A DNA stretch of 64,000 nt from an uncultured Shimia sp. (GTDB lineage Bacteria > Pseudomonadota > Alphaproteobacteria > Rhodobacterales > Rhodobacteraceae). Where the stretch lies: positions 37,326 through 101,325 of the forward strand of contig CALCOY010000098.1 of the NCBI GenBank assembly GCA_937897325.1, read 5' to 3'. This document shows, piece by piece, positions 1 to 9,140 of the stretch. Each line of letters opens with the position of its first letter. Position 1 is the first letter of the stretch. The position numbers and the translations under genes are program-made. The notes beneath the pieces were generated by a model. That model was not told where the DNA came from and ran no database searches. It was given only the letters and a program-made list of their open reading frames with translations.

Positions 1-1646
1 CCACGTCTCTCGTTGTGAAGCGGCTCAAACTGGCCAGTGTGTCGCCCGAGATCATGCAGATCTTTCGCGATGGGGGCATGTCACTCGACTGCGTGACGGC
101 ATTCACATTGACCGACGACCATGCCCGCCAGATCGACGCCTGGGAAGCTGTGCGCAAGCAATACAATCCTGGCGCTCATGCTATTCGAAACCACCTCACC
201 CAACAGACCTATTCAGGGGCGTCGAAGCTTGCAAAATTCGTCGGGGTGGGCACCTACAAAGACGCAGGCGGAACCGTGATTGAAGACCTTTTTTCAGACC
301 GCGGTAACACGCATCTTGAAGATCCAGATCTTCTGGAGCGGCTTGCCGATGACAAGCTGGCCGATCTTGCCAAAGTGGCTGCAAAGACGTGGAAATGGGC
401 AGAGCCCATGCGCGACGTCGACTACGACAGCTTTCGTCCCTTCGGCCGGGTCTATCCGCAAGCGCTTCCTTCAGATCCCACCCTCGACGCTGAATACGAC
501 AAGCTTCAGGCCCGGCAAACGGAGCTTGAAGAGGACTATGACGAGGAGACGTGGACAGAGGCGCTTCAGGAGGAAGAAGAGAAAGTCTGGGGCCGCCTGC
601 GGGAAATCGACGACATCCGCGCGGCAAACGTCGCCTTCACAGACGAAGATCACAAGATCGCCGGATGTGTTGTGACCATCTCTCATGCCGGTGAACCGAC
701 CTACCACGAAGGCCTGGTGCGTCCTGAGGACATCCCGCCTCAAACAGCTGACCCAGAAGACAAGACCGAAGGTGATCGTGAAGAGGATGCGCCGGCGGCG
801 CCCACAATTGAGTTGCCGCAATCCATGCGGGCATCTGCCTCGGCTGTCCCGGTCGATGCCACAACGGCGGCGCGCAAGGCACAAGGCATACCGCAGGCTC
901 TGGCAGACGATCTCCGTGCAACGCGGCATCAGATCTTGCAGGCCCATCTGGCGGCAGATTACGCCACGGCGTTCGATGTCATGCTATATGCCATGGCCCG
1001 TGCTGTCATCGGTCGTGGGAGCTATCTGTCGCCGCTCGATCAATCCTTGCGGCCAGCGATGACCCACGGATCAAGTGATGCGCTCAAAGACACTGTGGCG
1101 GCACACATGCTCGATCAGATGAAAGAGAGCCTCAACCTTGCCTGGGCCGATGTAGAGGCTCCCGAGGACTTTGCAGCACTTTGCGCCTTGAGCGAGGTGG
1201 ACAAACAGGCCCTCTTTGCCTGGTGCACGGCCTACGGGTTGAAACAGCAGCTAGGCAATGACAGCCGTGCCAATCCGGTTCTTGAGGCCATTGGCGCACG
1301 CCTCTCGATTGATGTCGCGTCCTGCTGGCGTCCAGGGGCGGACACCTATTGGGCGCGCGTCAAGAAAGACCACGCGCTCGAGATCGGCAAAACCCTCATT
1401 GGGGAGACCTGGGCGGACGAGAGATCAGGTCTGCGCAAACCAGAACTGGCGAAAGCCATGGACCAAGCTTTCTCGGACAATCCCGTCGAAAGCGCTGGTC
1501 TGACGCCTGAGACAGCAGCCCGGACCGCGCGTTGGCTGCCTGATGGGATGGCGTTTGCTGAGCAGTCTGACGCTACCGAGGACGTTGCCGATGCATCTGC
1601 AGACACGGAGCAGGCTCTCCCTGATTACCTCAATGATGCCGCATAA
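1..1646 (+). CDS. ParB-like plasmid protein, 5' end outside the window
   Basis: The reading frame is open to the first base of the window, so this is the C-terminal part of a larger protein. The visible start begins with a KRLKLA-SP segment followed by FRDGGMSLD and a DDHARQ motif, which match the HTH part of large plasmid ParB/Spo0J-family proteins. After about residue 180 comes an acidic Glu-rich coiled segment, then a long variable C-terminal region with no recognised domain. Such long ParB-like proteins normally head the backbone block that follows here. It is separate from the RepB partition protein at 45.9 kb and probably not its functional copy. Family call is fairly sure; exact role unknown. 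Confidence 0.75.
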   Translation, partial: TSLVVKRLKLASVSPEIMQIFRDGGMSLDCVTAFTLTDDHARQIDAWEAVRKQYNPGAHAIRNHLTQQTYSGASKLAKFVGVGTYKDAGGTVIEDLFSDRGNTHLEDPDLLERLADDKLADLAKVAAKTWKWAEPMRDVDYDSFRPFGRVYPQALPSDPTLDAEYDKLQARQTELEEDYDEETWTEALQEEEEKVWGRLREIDDIRAANVAFTDEDHKIAGCVVTISHAGEPTYHEGLVRPEDIPPQTADPEDKTEGDREEDAPAAPTIELPQSMRASASAVPVDATTAARKAQGIPQALADDLRATRHQILQAHLAADYATAFDVMLYAMARAVIGRGSYLSPLDQSLRPAMTHGSSDALKDTVAAHMLDQMKESLNLAWADVEAPEDFAALCALSEVDKQALFAWCTAYGLKQQLGNDSRANPVLEAIGARLSIDVASCWRPGADTYWARVKKDHALEIGKTLIGETWADERSGLRKPELAKAMDQAFSDNPVESAGLTPETAARTARWLPDGMAFAEQSDATEDVADASADTEQALPDYLNDAA

Positions 1647-1670
1647 CAGGCGCTAGGCCACCGAGCAGCT

Positions 1671-1710
1671 GGGCTGTTCCGATCTCATGGGGATTGGGAC
1701 AGCCCTTTTG
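1671..1710 (+). terminator. Hairpin with T-run after the ParB-like gene
   Basis: A 10-bp stem (GGGCTGTTCC with GGGACAGCCC, one G-U pair) and a 15-base loop are followed by TTTT. It lies 24 bases after the ParB-like stop codon and 56 bases before the next start. It looks like an intrinsic terminator or attenuator. A second inverted repeat, GCCGGG/CCCGGC, fills the rest of the leader at 1715-1752. Confidence 0.6.
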
Positions 1711-1766
1711 TCCTGCCGGGTTTCATTTGGTGGGATGTCCTCGCCCGCCCGGCACGGAGACACACT

Positions 1767-2159
1767 ATGCCATCCCCTGATCCGGTGACCGCTGATTCAA
1801 GTACAAAAGAGACCGCCAAAATCGTCGCGGCCCAAAACGATGCATTCCGAAAGGCCAGTCTTGGGCTGGCCGTGGACGGGGCTATCCCTTCTGGGCAAGT
1901 TGTCATGACACAAGGCATCGTTCAGCAAACTGACGCGTTCAAACACACGCTTTTTGCCGCAATCGCAGCCTATGACACCTTCAATGAAGAAAGCGATCCC
2001 TATGGCTGGCATGAGATGGGTGTCATCGAGATCGCCGGAGAAACGGTTTGGTTCAAACTCGATCTCTACGACAGCGACTATCACTATGGCTCGCCTGACC
2101 CGACCAATCTCGAGGTGACCCGCCGGGTCATGACCATTCTGCTTCCATCAGAGTATTGA
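1767..2159 (+). CDS. DUF3768 domain protein
   Basis: A 130-residue protein of unknown function. An N-D-A-F-R segment near residue 28, the phrase DPYGWHEMG near residue 80, and W-F-K-L-D-L-Y-D followed by GSPDPTN and a C-terminal RVMTILL-EY match the DUF3768 family, which is common on alphaproteobacterial plasmids. The ATG is preceded by CGGAGA at a 6-base spacing. There is no signal peptide or membrane segment. It sits in a line of small backbone genes of the same orientation, each with a hairpin before it. The family does not reveal a function. Confidence 0.75.
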   Translation: MPSPDPVTADSSTKETAKIVAAQNDAFRKASLGLAVDGAIPSGQVVMTQGIVQQTDAFKHTLFAAIAAYDTFNEESDPYGWHEMGVIEIAGETVWFKLDLYDSDYHYGSPDPTNLEVTRRVMTILLPSEY

Positions 2160-2180
2160 TCTGCTCATTGCCCATCCCAC

Positions 2181-2213
2181 GGACTGCCCCAACTCTGGGG
2201 GCGGTCCTTTCTT
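2181..2213 (+). terminator. Hairpin with T-run after the DUF3768 gene
   Basis: GGACTGCCCC pairs over 10 bp with GGGGCGGTCC around a 7-base loop and is followed by TTTCTTG. It lies 22 bases after the DUF3768 stop codon and about 60 bases before the next start codon. It is an intrinsic terminator or attenuator candidate. Confidence 0.6.
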
Positions 2214-2272
2214 GCTGGCGCGTTTTCAAGGTCTCCACATCGGCTCGACCGGCGCGCCATCAGGAGAGACCC

Positions 2273-2563
2273 GTGCCCAAAAGCATCGAATACACCATCA
2301 CCCTCTATCGCGCTCACAAAGAGGGCAGTTTCATCGTCACCAAGTTCGATTTTGGAGAAGAACGCCCAACCCGGCACATCACGGCCGCCGGAATGGACGA
2401 TCTCGTCGCGCAGGTGACCGCCTTTGCCAAACACCATGGCGAGGGCTGTCGCGCGTCTGTGCGCTGCCTGGCCGCCCGCAAACCACCGGGCTTTAAGAAA
2501 GCGACGGAGAACCTTGTCTTTAATCTGACGGAACACCCCGTCGGAACCGCATCTGCTGCGTAA
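2273..2563 (+). CDS. Small plasmid backbone protein, unknown function
   Basis: A 96-residue protein starting at a GTG with GGAGAGA seven to ten bases upstream. The open frame extends further 5' but that part overlaps the terminator hairpin, so the GTG is preferred. The sequence (PKSIEYTITLYRAHKEGS at the start, GFKKATENLVFNLTEH near the end) is soluble and has no recognised domain or catalytic motif. It lies between the DUF3768 gene and the next small gene in the same direction, with matching leader design, so it probably belongs to the same conserved plasmid module. Confidence 0.6.
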   Translation: MPKSIEYTITLYRAHKEGSFIVTKFDFGEERPTRHITAAGMDDLVAQVTAFAKHHGEGCRASVRCLAARKPPGFKKATENLVFNLTEHPVGTASAA

Positions 2564-2590
2564 GGCGCTCAACCCTCACACTCTCACATG

Positions 2591-2622
2591 ACCCGCCCCA
2601 CCTGGCGGGTCTTTTCATTTTT
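2591..2622 (+). terminator. Hairpin with T-run abutting a ribosome binding site
   Basis: ACCCGCC pairs with GGCGGGT around a 6-base loop and is followed by CTTTTCATTTTT. The GGAGA ribosome binding site of the next gene begins at once after the T-run. The terminator therefore forms the 5' leader of that gene, which is unusual and may mean attenuation rather than simple termination. Confidence 0.6.
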
Positions 2623-2632
2623 GGAGACAGCA

Positions 2633-3226
2633 ATGGACAACCCCATTCACACTGAGATGTATCGCGATCACCGGATCAAAATCTTTCACGACACCGACCC
2701 AGAAAACCCCCGCAACTTTGAAACCTACACAACGATGACCTGCTGGCACCGGCGCTACCGCCTTGGTGATCCCCACACGTTTGAGACGCCCAGCGACTTT
2801 CTCGTCAACCTTGCAGGGGTTTCGAAAGCAACCACCCTTGGCATGGACGCTCTCCTTATGCGCGCGCGCCGCCAGGCTATCATCTTGCCGCTCTACCTCT
2901 ATGACCATAGCGGTATCACAATGAATACGATCGGGTTCCATTGCCCCTGGGATTCCGGGCAGGTTGGATTCATCCACGTCACGCGCGTAGATGCGCGCAG
3001 CGCCTATGGGGTGAAGCGCCTGTCACCGCAACGATCTGATCACCTCGAAAAGCTGCTGGTCCAAGATGTTGTCACCTACGACGCGTATCTGACGGTCAAT
3101 TGCTTCGGCTTCATCATCGAAAAAGATGACGAAGAGACCGATAGCTGCTGGGGGTTCTTAGGTCACTACGAGACCCACTGCCTCCCAGACGCGCGTGCAT
3201 CCATCGACGCAGTGTTTGGCACATAA
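2633..3226 (+). CDS. Conserved plasmid/phage protein with a YDHSG...WDSGQVG motif
   Basis: A 197-residue protein starting at ATG with GGAGA five bases upstream; an earlier in-frame ATG lies before the hairpin and is not used. The central segment reads YLYDHSGITMNT, then CPWDSGQVGFI near residues 85-110. This signature occurs in uncharacterised proteins of many phages and plasmids. The C-terminal half has GFIIEKDDEETDSCWGF, an acidic patch. No enzyme family is assigned. It is soluble. It stands in the small-gene series before the strawberry-notch helicase. Confidence 0.7.
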   Translation: MDNPIHTEMYRDHRIKIFHDTDPENPRNFETYTTMTCWHRRYRLGDPHTFETPSDFLVNLAGVSKATTLGMDALLMRARRQAIILPLYLYDHSGITMNTIGFHCPWDSGQVGFIHVTRVDARSAYGVKRLSPQRSDHLEKLLVQDVVTYDAYLTVNCFGFIIEKDDEETDSCWGFLGHYETHCLPDARASIDAVFGT

Positions 3227-3341
3227 CAAGCATGATTGGCCTCAGTCTTTTGGTGTTCGCAACATCGGCGCTGCGAAGTTGGATGGGATCTGAAAGCCAG
3301 CTTGTTGCAAGGACCCGGAAGAAGAGAGGGAGAGGCGGTGT

Positions 3342-3362
3342 GGGGAAGGGCAAGCCTTCCCC
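3342..3362 (+). repeat. Strong hairpin in the helicase leader
   Basis: GGGGAAGG and CCTTCCCC form a perfect 8-bp stem around a 5-base loop, 54 bases before the helicase start codon. A CCCTTTTCTTGGAGA stretch follows directly before the start, as in the leaders of the small genes upstream. Confidence 0.5.
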
Positions 3363-3415
3363 GGGCCAGAGAGAGGCGCGGAGGAAGGTGCCACCCTTTT
3401 CTTGGAGACCTCCCG

Positions 3416-6400
3416 ATGAAACAGCCCCTTCGATCCACGTCCAAACCCGCAGAAAACATCGCCCGAAAAGCTGACCTGCTGCTCGCGGCCGCGCAAGTGC
3501 TCCTCCCAAGTTTTGAACGCGGCACCCCCATCGAGACATCCATTTTAAGAAACGCGATGGAAGATGCGTTTGGCGCGGACGACACATCTGGGCAATGGGT
3601 CTGGAAGGATGCGTATAATGCTTGCGAGGCCGCGCAAATTCTATTGCTGACGAAGTTCGGCTCTGCCCTGATCAAGCGCGCAACGTCGCCACAAAACCTG
3701 ATTGGTATCTACACCAAGATTGCATCGCTTTCGCCGTCGCATACCCGCCGGTCTGAGACATCGCAGAAGCTTCAACAATTCTCGACCCCCCTGCCCCTTG
3801 CAGCCGTCGCGGCGCATGCTGCCGGCCTACACCGCGGGGACGTCGTTCTCGAACCCTCCGCCGGCACCGGTCTCTTGGCCATTCATGCTTCTTTGGCCGG
3901 CAGCACCTCTCTGCATCTCAACGAGCTCGACCCACTCCGCGCGGCTCTCTTGGAGCGCTTGTTTCCTGCCGCGACGGTCACCAAGCTCGACGCAAGCGCC
4001 ATCCATGACCGCTTGGGTCGGTCCGTTGAGCCCTCCGTCATCCTGATGAACCCGCCTTTCTCCGCCTCGCCTCGCGTGGACGGCAAGCACAAAGGCGCGA
4101 TCGCGGCACACATTTTGTCGGCGCTTGCGCGGCTCCGGCCAGGCGGTCGGCTGGTTGCCATCTCCGGCGCAAATTTCGCTCCAGCACACAGCCTTTATCG
4201 CTCGGCTTTCGACCGCATCGCGCAAACCGGCAGGGTGCAGTTCTCAGCGCCAGTCTCCGGCAAAGCCTATGCGCGTCATGGCACGACAACCGAGACACGC
4301 CTTACGGTGATCGACAAGATTGATGGCGGAAACGCGAGCGATCAATCTGTGTTCCACACGCAGATCGACACGTCGGAAGAGCTTCTCCAGCGTCTGTTGG
4401 AAAACTGTCCGCAACGCGCACATGTCCGCTCACACGCTGTTGTCTCAAAGGTCGAAAACCCCGCCCTGTCGTCTTTGTTGAAGGATGCAAAGGCAAAGGC
4501 CCGGGCTGTCGCCGCGGTCAAAGCACAACACCCCTTTGATCGCACCGAGGCGCGCGAAGTCTCCTACGCACCAAAAGACTGGACCGCTCAAACATCAGCG
4601 AAACTCAACAGCGCGCTCTATGAGGGTTACAACGTCCAATCCATTGCCATCGAGCGGGCCAAAGCCCATCCAACCGCACTTGTGCAATCAGCGGCCATGG
4701 CGTCAGTGGCCCCACCCGTCCCCTCACACCGCCCCCTGCTGCCTAAAGACATTCTCGAAGAGGGTCTGCTCTCTGATGCTCAGGTTGAGACTGTCATCTA
4801 TGCGGGCGAAGCGCATGCTCAGCATCTTCAGAGCTGGTTTTGTGTCGATCCTGAAACGGACCGGCTGGTCGCGGCCGAAGCAGAAAGCGACGGCGCATTT
4901 CAGTTGCGCAAAGGTTGGTTTCTGGGGGATGGCACAGGATGCGGTAAGGGCCGTCAGGTTGCAGGCATTATTCTGGACAATTGGATGCGCGGGCGCCGGC
5001 GCGCTGTTTGGATCTCAAAGTCTGACAAGCTGATAGAAGACGCCGTTCGAGATTGGACCGCATTGGGCGGGCGTAGCTCAGACATCATTCCACTTTCTCG
5101 CTTCAAGCAAGGCTCAGACATTCGTCTGGACCAAGGCATCCTCTTTGTGACCTATGCCACCCTGCGCACATCTGAGCGGCAACATGGCGAGACTGTCAAA
5201 GCCTCTCGCCTTGATCAGGTGGCGGATTGGCTGGGTGCTGATTTTGACGGCGTCATTGCCTTTGACGAAGCCCATGCCATGGCAAATGCGGCTGGCGAGA
5301 AAGCCAAGGAAGGCGGCCGCGGCGAAAAGCAAGCCTCACAACAAGGTCTCGCCGGTCTGAAACTTCAAGACCGAGTCCCCGATGCCCGCATCGTTTATGT
5401 TTCCGCAACAGGGGCGACTGTTGTCGGCAATCTGGCCTATGCGTCCCGCCTTGGCCTCTGGGCCACAGGTGATTTCCCTTTCGCCACACGCGAACAGTTT
5501 GTGGCCGACATGGAAGCCGGGGGCATTGCCGCCATGGAGATCATCTCTCGCGATCTCAAAGCACTCGGCCTCTATCTGGCGAGATCCCTCTCTTACGAAG
5601 GTGTCGAATACGAAATGCTTGTCCACGCGCTCACATCGGCGCAGCGGGAGATATACGACAGCTATGCCGACGCCTTTCAGATTATTCACTCCAACCTCGA
5701 AGCAGCCCTTGAGGCCTCCGGCATCACCTCTGACGAAGGCACACTCAATGTCCAAGCGAAGTCAGCAGCACGCTCGGCATTTGAAAGCAACAAACAACGC
5801 TTCTTCAATCATCTGATCACGGCGATGAAATGTCCCACGGTGATCAAGTCCATCGAAGCTGACCTGGAGGCTGGACATTCAGCTGTGCTGCAGATCGTAT
5901 CGACCAGTGAGGCCTTGATGGAGCGTCGCCTTGCTCAAATCCCAGTCTCGGAATGGGGAGACCTGCATGTCGATGTCACGCCACGGGAGTATGTGCTGGA
6001 CTATCTCATGCATTCCTTCCCAACGCAGCTCTTTGAGCCCTTCACCGATGAGGACGGCAATCTCAAATCCCGACCTGCCCGGGATCAGGATGGCCATCCA
6101 ATCGAATGCCGCGACGCTGCTGAGAAGCGCGATGCGTTGATCGAGCATCTTGGTGCGCTTGCACCCGTTCAAGGCGCTTTGGATCAAGTCATCTGGCATT
6201 TCGGCAAAGAGATGGTTGCAGAAGTGACGGGCCGCTCTCGTCGGATCGTCACCACACAAGACGGACGCCAGAAGGTCGAAAACCGCCCCGCCTCGTCCAA
6301 CCTCGGAGAAACTCAAGCCTTCATGGATGACCGCAAGCGGATCCTGATCTTCTCCGATGCCGGTGGCACGGGTCGCTCCTATCATGCTGATCTCGGCGCG

Positions 6401-7792
6401 CGGAACCGTCGGTTGCGCGTGCATTACCTCTTGGAACCGGGCTGGCGGGCAGACAATGCCATCCAAGGGTTGGGCCGGACAAACCGCACCAATCAGGCGC
6501 AACCGCCGCTCTTTCGACCCTGCGCGACGGATGTCAAAGGCGAAAAGCGATTCCTGTCGACCATTGCCCGACGGCTCGACACGCTGGGCGCGATCACCAA
6601 AGGTCAACGGGAGACCGGCGGCCAGAACATGTTTCGCGCCGAAGACAATCTTGAAAGCGCTTATGCCCGCAAAGCTCTGCGCAACTTCTTCTGGGACCTG
6701 ACCAAGGGCCGGATTGTAGCCTGTTCCCAGACCGCCTTTGAACAGATGACAGGGCTCTCGCTTTGCGATGAAGACGGCACGCTGAAAGAGCAGCTCCCAC
6801 CAATACAACAGTTTCTGAACCGGTGCTTGGCCCTGCGCGTGGATATGCAAGATGCGATCTTTGAGTGCTTTGGTGACATCCTGGCGGCGATCATTGACGA
6901 AGCGATTGCTGCGGGCACCTACGAGGTCGGACTTGAAACACTGCAAGCCGAGAAGTTTGAAATCATCGATCGCAAGACGATCTATGAACATGCAGCCACC
7001 GGGGCGACCGCAACGGCGCTCACGATCGAACGGACAGATCGCAATCAGCCTTTCACCCTAGAGCAGGTCAAAGACCTAGCCGCTGAAAGAGACAGCGTCC
7101 GCCTGATGCTCAACAAAACGTCGGGACGCGCTGCTGTGGTCGTGCCCGCAACCAGCCTTATGACAGAGCAGGGTGAACCCATCGCGCGCCTAGAGTTGCT
7201 GCGTCCCATGGGTGATGAACGTATGCTGGAGCTTGAGCTCAAAAACTCACACTGGGACGATGCGTCTGACACTGCGTTCGCCAGAGCATGGGAGGCGGAA
7301 GTCGCTTCGATCCCGGAATTTACGATCTCCAAGCTTACCTTGGTGTCGGGACTCCTCTTGCCGATCTGGGATCGTTTACCAATCGACAATATGCGGATCA
7401 ACCGCTTGCAGACGGAAGATGGCGAACGGGCCCTGGGCCGTCTGGTGACACAAGAACAGCTGGCGCAGCTCTATGCGGCGCTTGGCCTTGACCACACCAT
7501 CGAACTCTCACCTCAAGATGTCCGCGAAGCGGTCATTGACCGGGGTCAAAGCATCCACCTCTCCTCTGGGCTCAGCCTGCGCCGGTCACGCGTGATGAGC
7601 GCCTATCGTCTTGAGCTCATCGGAGCGTCCCCAAGCGCTCTGCCGGCCATGAAAGCCAGGGGTTGTTTTACCGAGATCATTCAGTGGAAAACCCGTCTCT
7701 TCGTTCCCTTCGACACGGATGCTGTTCTCACGGCCCTGCTCGAGGCCCACAAAGTCGTCGCCAAACCCGACCAATCTCGGTGGGCGGCATGA
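3416..7792 (+). CDS. Methylase-like/strawberry-notch helicase fusion
   Basis: A 1458-residue protein. The N-terminal third resembles an adenine-N6 methylase fold: a glycine motif (EPSAGTGLLA) near residue 145 and a catalytic-type motif NPPF near residue 210. The middle is a superfamily 2 helicase core of the strawberry-notch type: Walker A-like GDGTGCGKGRQ near residue 503, VTYATLR near 580 and a DEAH box near 617. The C-terminal helicase half has GGTGRSYH near 982 and GLGRTNR near 1018. The start is an ATG with GGAGA nine bases upstream; the frame is open further 5' but runs through a hairpin. The next gene overlaps by four bases. Proteins of this kind are conserved on alphaproteobacterial plasmids and phages. 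A DNA-processing role in transfer or establishment is inferred. Confidence 0.85.
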   Translation: MKQPLRSTSKPAENIARKADLLLAAAQVLLPSFERGTPIETSILRNAMEDAFGADDTSGQWVWKDAYNACEAAQILLLTKFGSALIKRATSPQNLIGIYTKIASLSPSHTRRSETSQKLQQFSTPLPLAAVAAHAAGLHRGDVVLEPSAGTGLLAIHASLAGSTSLHLNELDPLRAALLERLFPAATVTKLDASAIHDRLGRSVEPSVILMNPPFSASPRVDGKHKGAIAAHILSALARLRPGGRLVAISGANFAPAHSLYRSAFDRIAQTGRVQFSAPVSGKAYARHGTTTETRLTVIDKIDGGNASDQSVFHTQIDTSEELLQRLLENCPQRAHVRSHAVVSKVENPALSSLLKDAKAKARAVAAVKAQHPFDRTEAREVSYAPKDWTAQTSAKLNSALYEGYNVQSIAIERAKAHPTALVQSAAMASVAPPVPSHRPLLPKDILEEGLLSDAQVETVIYAGEAHAQHLQSWFCVDPETDRLVAAEAESDGAFQLRKGWFLGDGTGCGKGRQVAGIILDNWMRGRRRAVWISKSDKLIEDAVRDWTALGGRSSDIIPLSRFKQGSDIRLDQGILFVTYATLRTSERQHGETVKASRLDQVADWLGADFDGVIAFDEAHAMANAAGEKAKEGGRGEKQASQQGLAGLKLQDRVPDARIVYVSATGATVVGNLAYASRLGLWATGDFPFATREQFVADMEAGGIAAMEIISRDLKALGLYLARSLSYEGVEYEMLVHALTSAQREIYDSYADAFQIIHSNLEAALEASGITSDEGTLNVQAKSAARSAFESNKQRFFNHLITAMKCPTVIKSIEADLEAGHSAVLQIVSTSEALMERRLAQIPVSEWGDLHVDVTPREYVLDYLMHSFPTQLFEPFTDEDGNLKSRPARDQDGHPIECRDAAEKRDALIEHLGALAPVQGALDQVIWHFGKEMVAEVTGRSRRIVTTQDGRQKVENRPASSNLGETQAFMDDRKRILIFSDAGGTGRSYHADLGARNRRLRVHYLLEPGWRADNAIQGLGRTNRTNQAQPPLFRPCATDVKGEKRFLSTIARRLDTLGAITKGQRETGGQNMFRAEDNLESAYARKALRNFFWDLTKGRIVACSQTAFEQMTGLSLCDEDGTLKEQLPPIQQFLNRCLALRVDMQDAIFECFGDILAAIIDEAIAAGTYEVGLETLQAEKFEIIDRKTIYEHAATGATATALTIERTDRNQPFTLEQVKDLAAERDSVRLMLNKTSGRAAVVVPATSLMTEQGEPIARLELLRPMGDERMLELELKNSHWDDASDTAFARAWEAEVASIPEFTISKLTLVSGLLLPIWDRLPIDNMRINRLQTEDGERALGRLVTQEQLAQLYAALGLDHTIELSPQDVREAVIDRGQSIHLSSGLSLRRSRVMSAYRLELIGASPSALPAMKARGCFTEIIQWKTRLFVPFDTDAVLTALLEAHKVVAKPDQSRWAA

Positions 7793-8841
7793 GAGGTATT
7801 GATCCAAAACAGATTGGCGCGGTGGCTGAGGATCTGGCCCGCGACACGGAAGCCTTCTGCCGTCATTTCTTCCCGAATGGCCGCAGGACGGGCAATTACT
7901 GGCAAATGGGGGACGTGACCGGCGCGGCCGGTAAGAGCCTTTCCATTCGGTTGAGATCCAAGGGAGGCCGGGCTGCCGGGAAATGGACTGATCATGCGAC
8001 AGGCGAGTATGGCGATTTGCTCGATCTCTTGCGGGCGCATCTTGATCCCATCGGCTGGCCCGCGCTTCTTGAGCGTGCAACTGACTTCCTTGGGCAAACA
8101 CCTTTGGAAACCGGCAAACCACCCAAGACGCAACAACGCCGCCGACCCTCTCAAAATCGCGCGGAAGCCGGACAAAAGCTGTTTGGATATGGCAAACCTA
8201 TCTCGGGAACCTTGGCGGAAGCCTATCTGATACGTCGTGGCATCACACGGCGCGACCCGACCCTACGGTTCCATCCAAGTGCCTATCTGCTGTCTGACAG
8301 CGGTCAGCGCATGGCCTATCCCGCACTCCTCGCCAGCATCACCGACAACACGGGCAAAGTCACGGGCTGCTCTCGGATTTTCCTCGATCCTTTTGGTGGT
8401 CTGGCAAAGATCGAGGCTCCGAAACGTGTCCTTGGGAACCTCCATGGTAACGGCATTCGGATTGGACCCTGGCAACAGGCGCGCGATCTCATTGTCGGCG
8501 AAGGTCTCGAAAACACGCTTTCCGTTGGTATGGCCTTTCCCACCGCCGCGCTTGTCTCCTGCCTAACGGCCAATCACATGGCGGCGTTCATCTGGCCGTC
8601 TTCTGTCCGGCGTCTTTGGATTGCTCATGACAACGATGTGGCAGGTCTGCGCGGTGCGGAGGCATTGAGATCGCGGTTCGAAGCAGAGCAAGGCCAAGCG
8701 GTGTTGCTGTGCCCGGTCCGAGACGATTTCAACACTGACCTGATCGCAGAGGGGGTAACGGCACTTCGGCATCGTCTGTCGGCTTTCGTATCCGCCCAAA
8801 TCTCAGGACATGATCTGTGGCCAGATGAGCAGGCGGCCTAA
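7789..8841 (+). CDS. Toprim domain primase-like protein
   Basis: A 350-residue protein whose ATG overlaps the helicase stop (ATGA), so it is translationally coupled. The N-terminal part carries FFPNGRRTGNYW and GKWTDHATGEYGDLLDL, the signature of plasmid primase-helicase N-terminal regions (DUF7146 type). The C-terminal Toprim fold has the conserved glutamate in VGEGLEN near residue 240 and the DxD-like motif AHDNDVAG near residue 280. No helicase domain is present. The likely role is primer synthesis during plasmid replication or transfer; this is inferred from family and context. Confidence 0.8.
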   Translation: MRGIDPKQIGAVAEDLARDTEAFCRHFFPNGRRTGNYWQMGDVTGAAGKSLSIRLRSKGGRAAGKWTDHATGEYGDLLDLLRAHLDPIGWPALLERATDFLGQTPLETGKPPKTQQRRRPSQNRAEAGQKLFGYGKPISGTLAEAYLIRRGITRRDPTLRFHPSAYLLSDSGQRMAYPALLASITDNTGKVTGCSRIFLDPFGGLAKIEAPKRVLGNLHGNGIRIGPWQQARDLIVGEGLENTLSVGMAFPTAALVSCLTANHMAAFIWPSSVRRLWIAHDNDVAGLRGAEALRSRFEAEQGQAVLLCPVRDDFNTDLIAEGVTALRHRLSAFVSAQISGHDLWPDEQAA

Positions 8842-9140
8842 AGGAGGGAGAAAGCTCCTTCGCGGTCCTGGGAGATGTGGCCCGCCCTGCCCCGTTTGGA
8901 TTCCTGGGTCGATGAACCAGCGGGTCGGGCGCAGAGGCGCCCTTGGCCCAACCACAACACGGGGATCCCCGAAAATTTCCCCGGCGGGCGCGCCCGCCTC
9001 CTCGCGGATCAAATTTGCGGGGACCCCGCGTCCTCCGCTTTGCTCCGGCCCTTGCGGGTGTGGTTGCGCCGCCGCCGGTCCTGTTATCGCCCCATCCAAA
9101 TCGGATCAGGACGAGACCCAAATCAAAAGGACCACAAACG
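8842..9140. other. GC-rich structured leader before the DUF2493 gene
   Basis: About 300 bases with no credible gene. It holds several perfect inverted repeats: GGGGATCCCC at 8961-8970, GGCGGGCG/CGCCCGCC at 8983-8998 and GCGGGG-A-CCCCGC at 9017-9029, with two AAATTT boxes flanking the middle one. The density of hairpins suggests a structured 5' untranslated region or a small RNA. Frames that cross it have no recognisable protein content. Confidence 0.5.

Noticed and set aside
5879..6991. Long minus-strand open frame (370 codons) inside the helicase gene
   Set aside because: It is antisense to conserved helicase sequence, has no recognised domain or ribosome binding site, and its length follows from the GC-rich codon use of the real gene.
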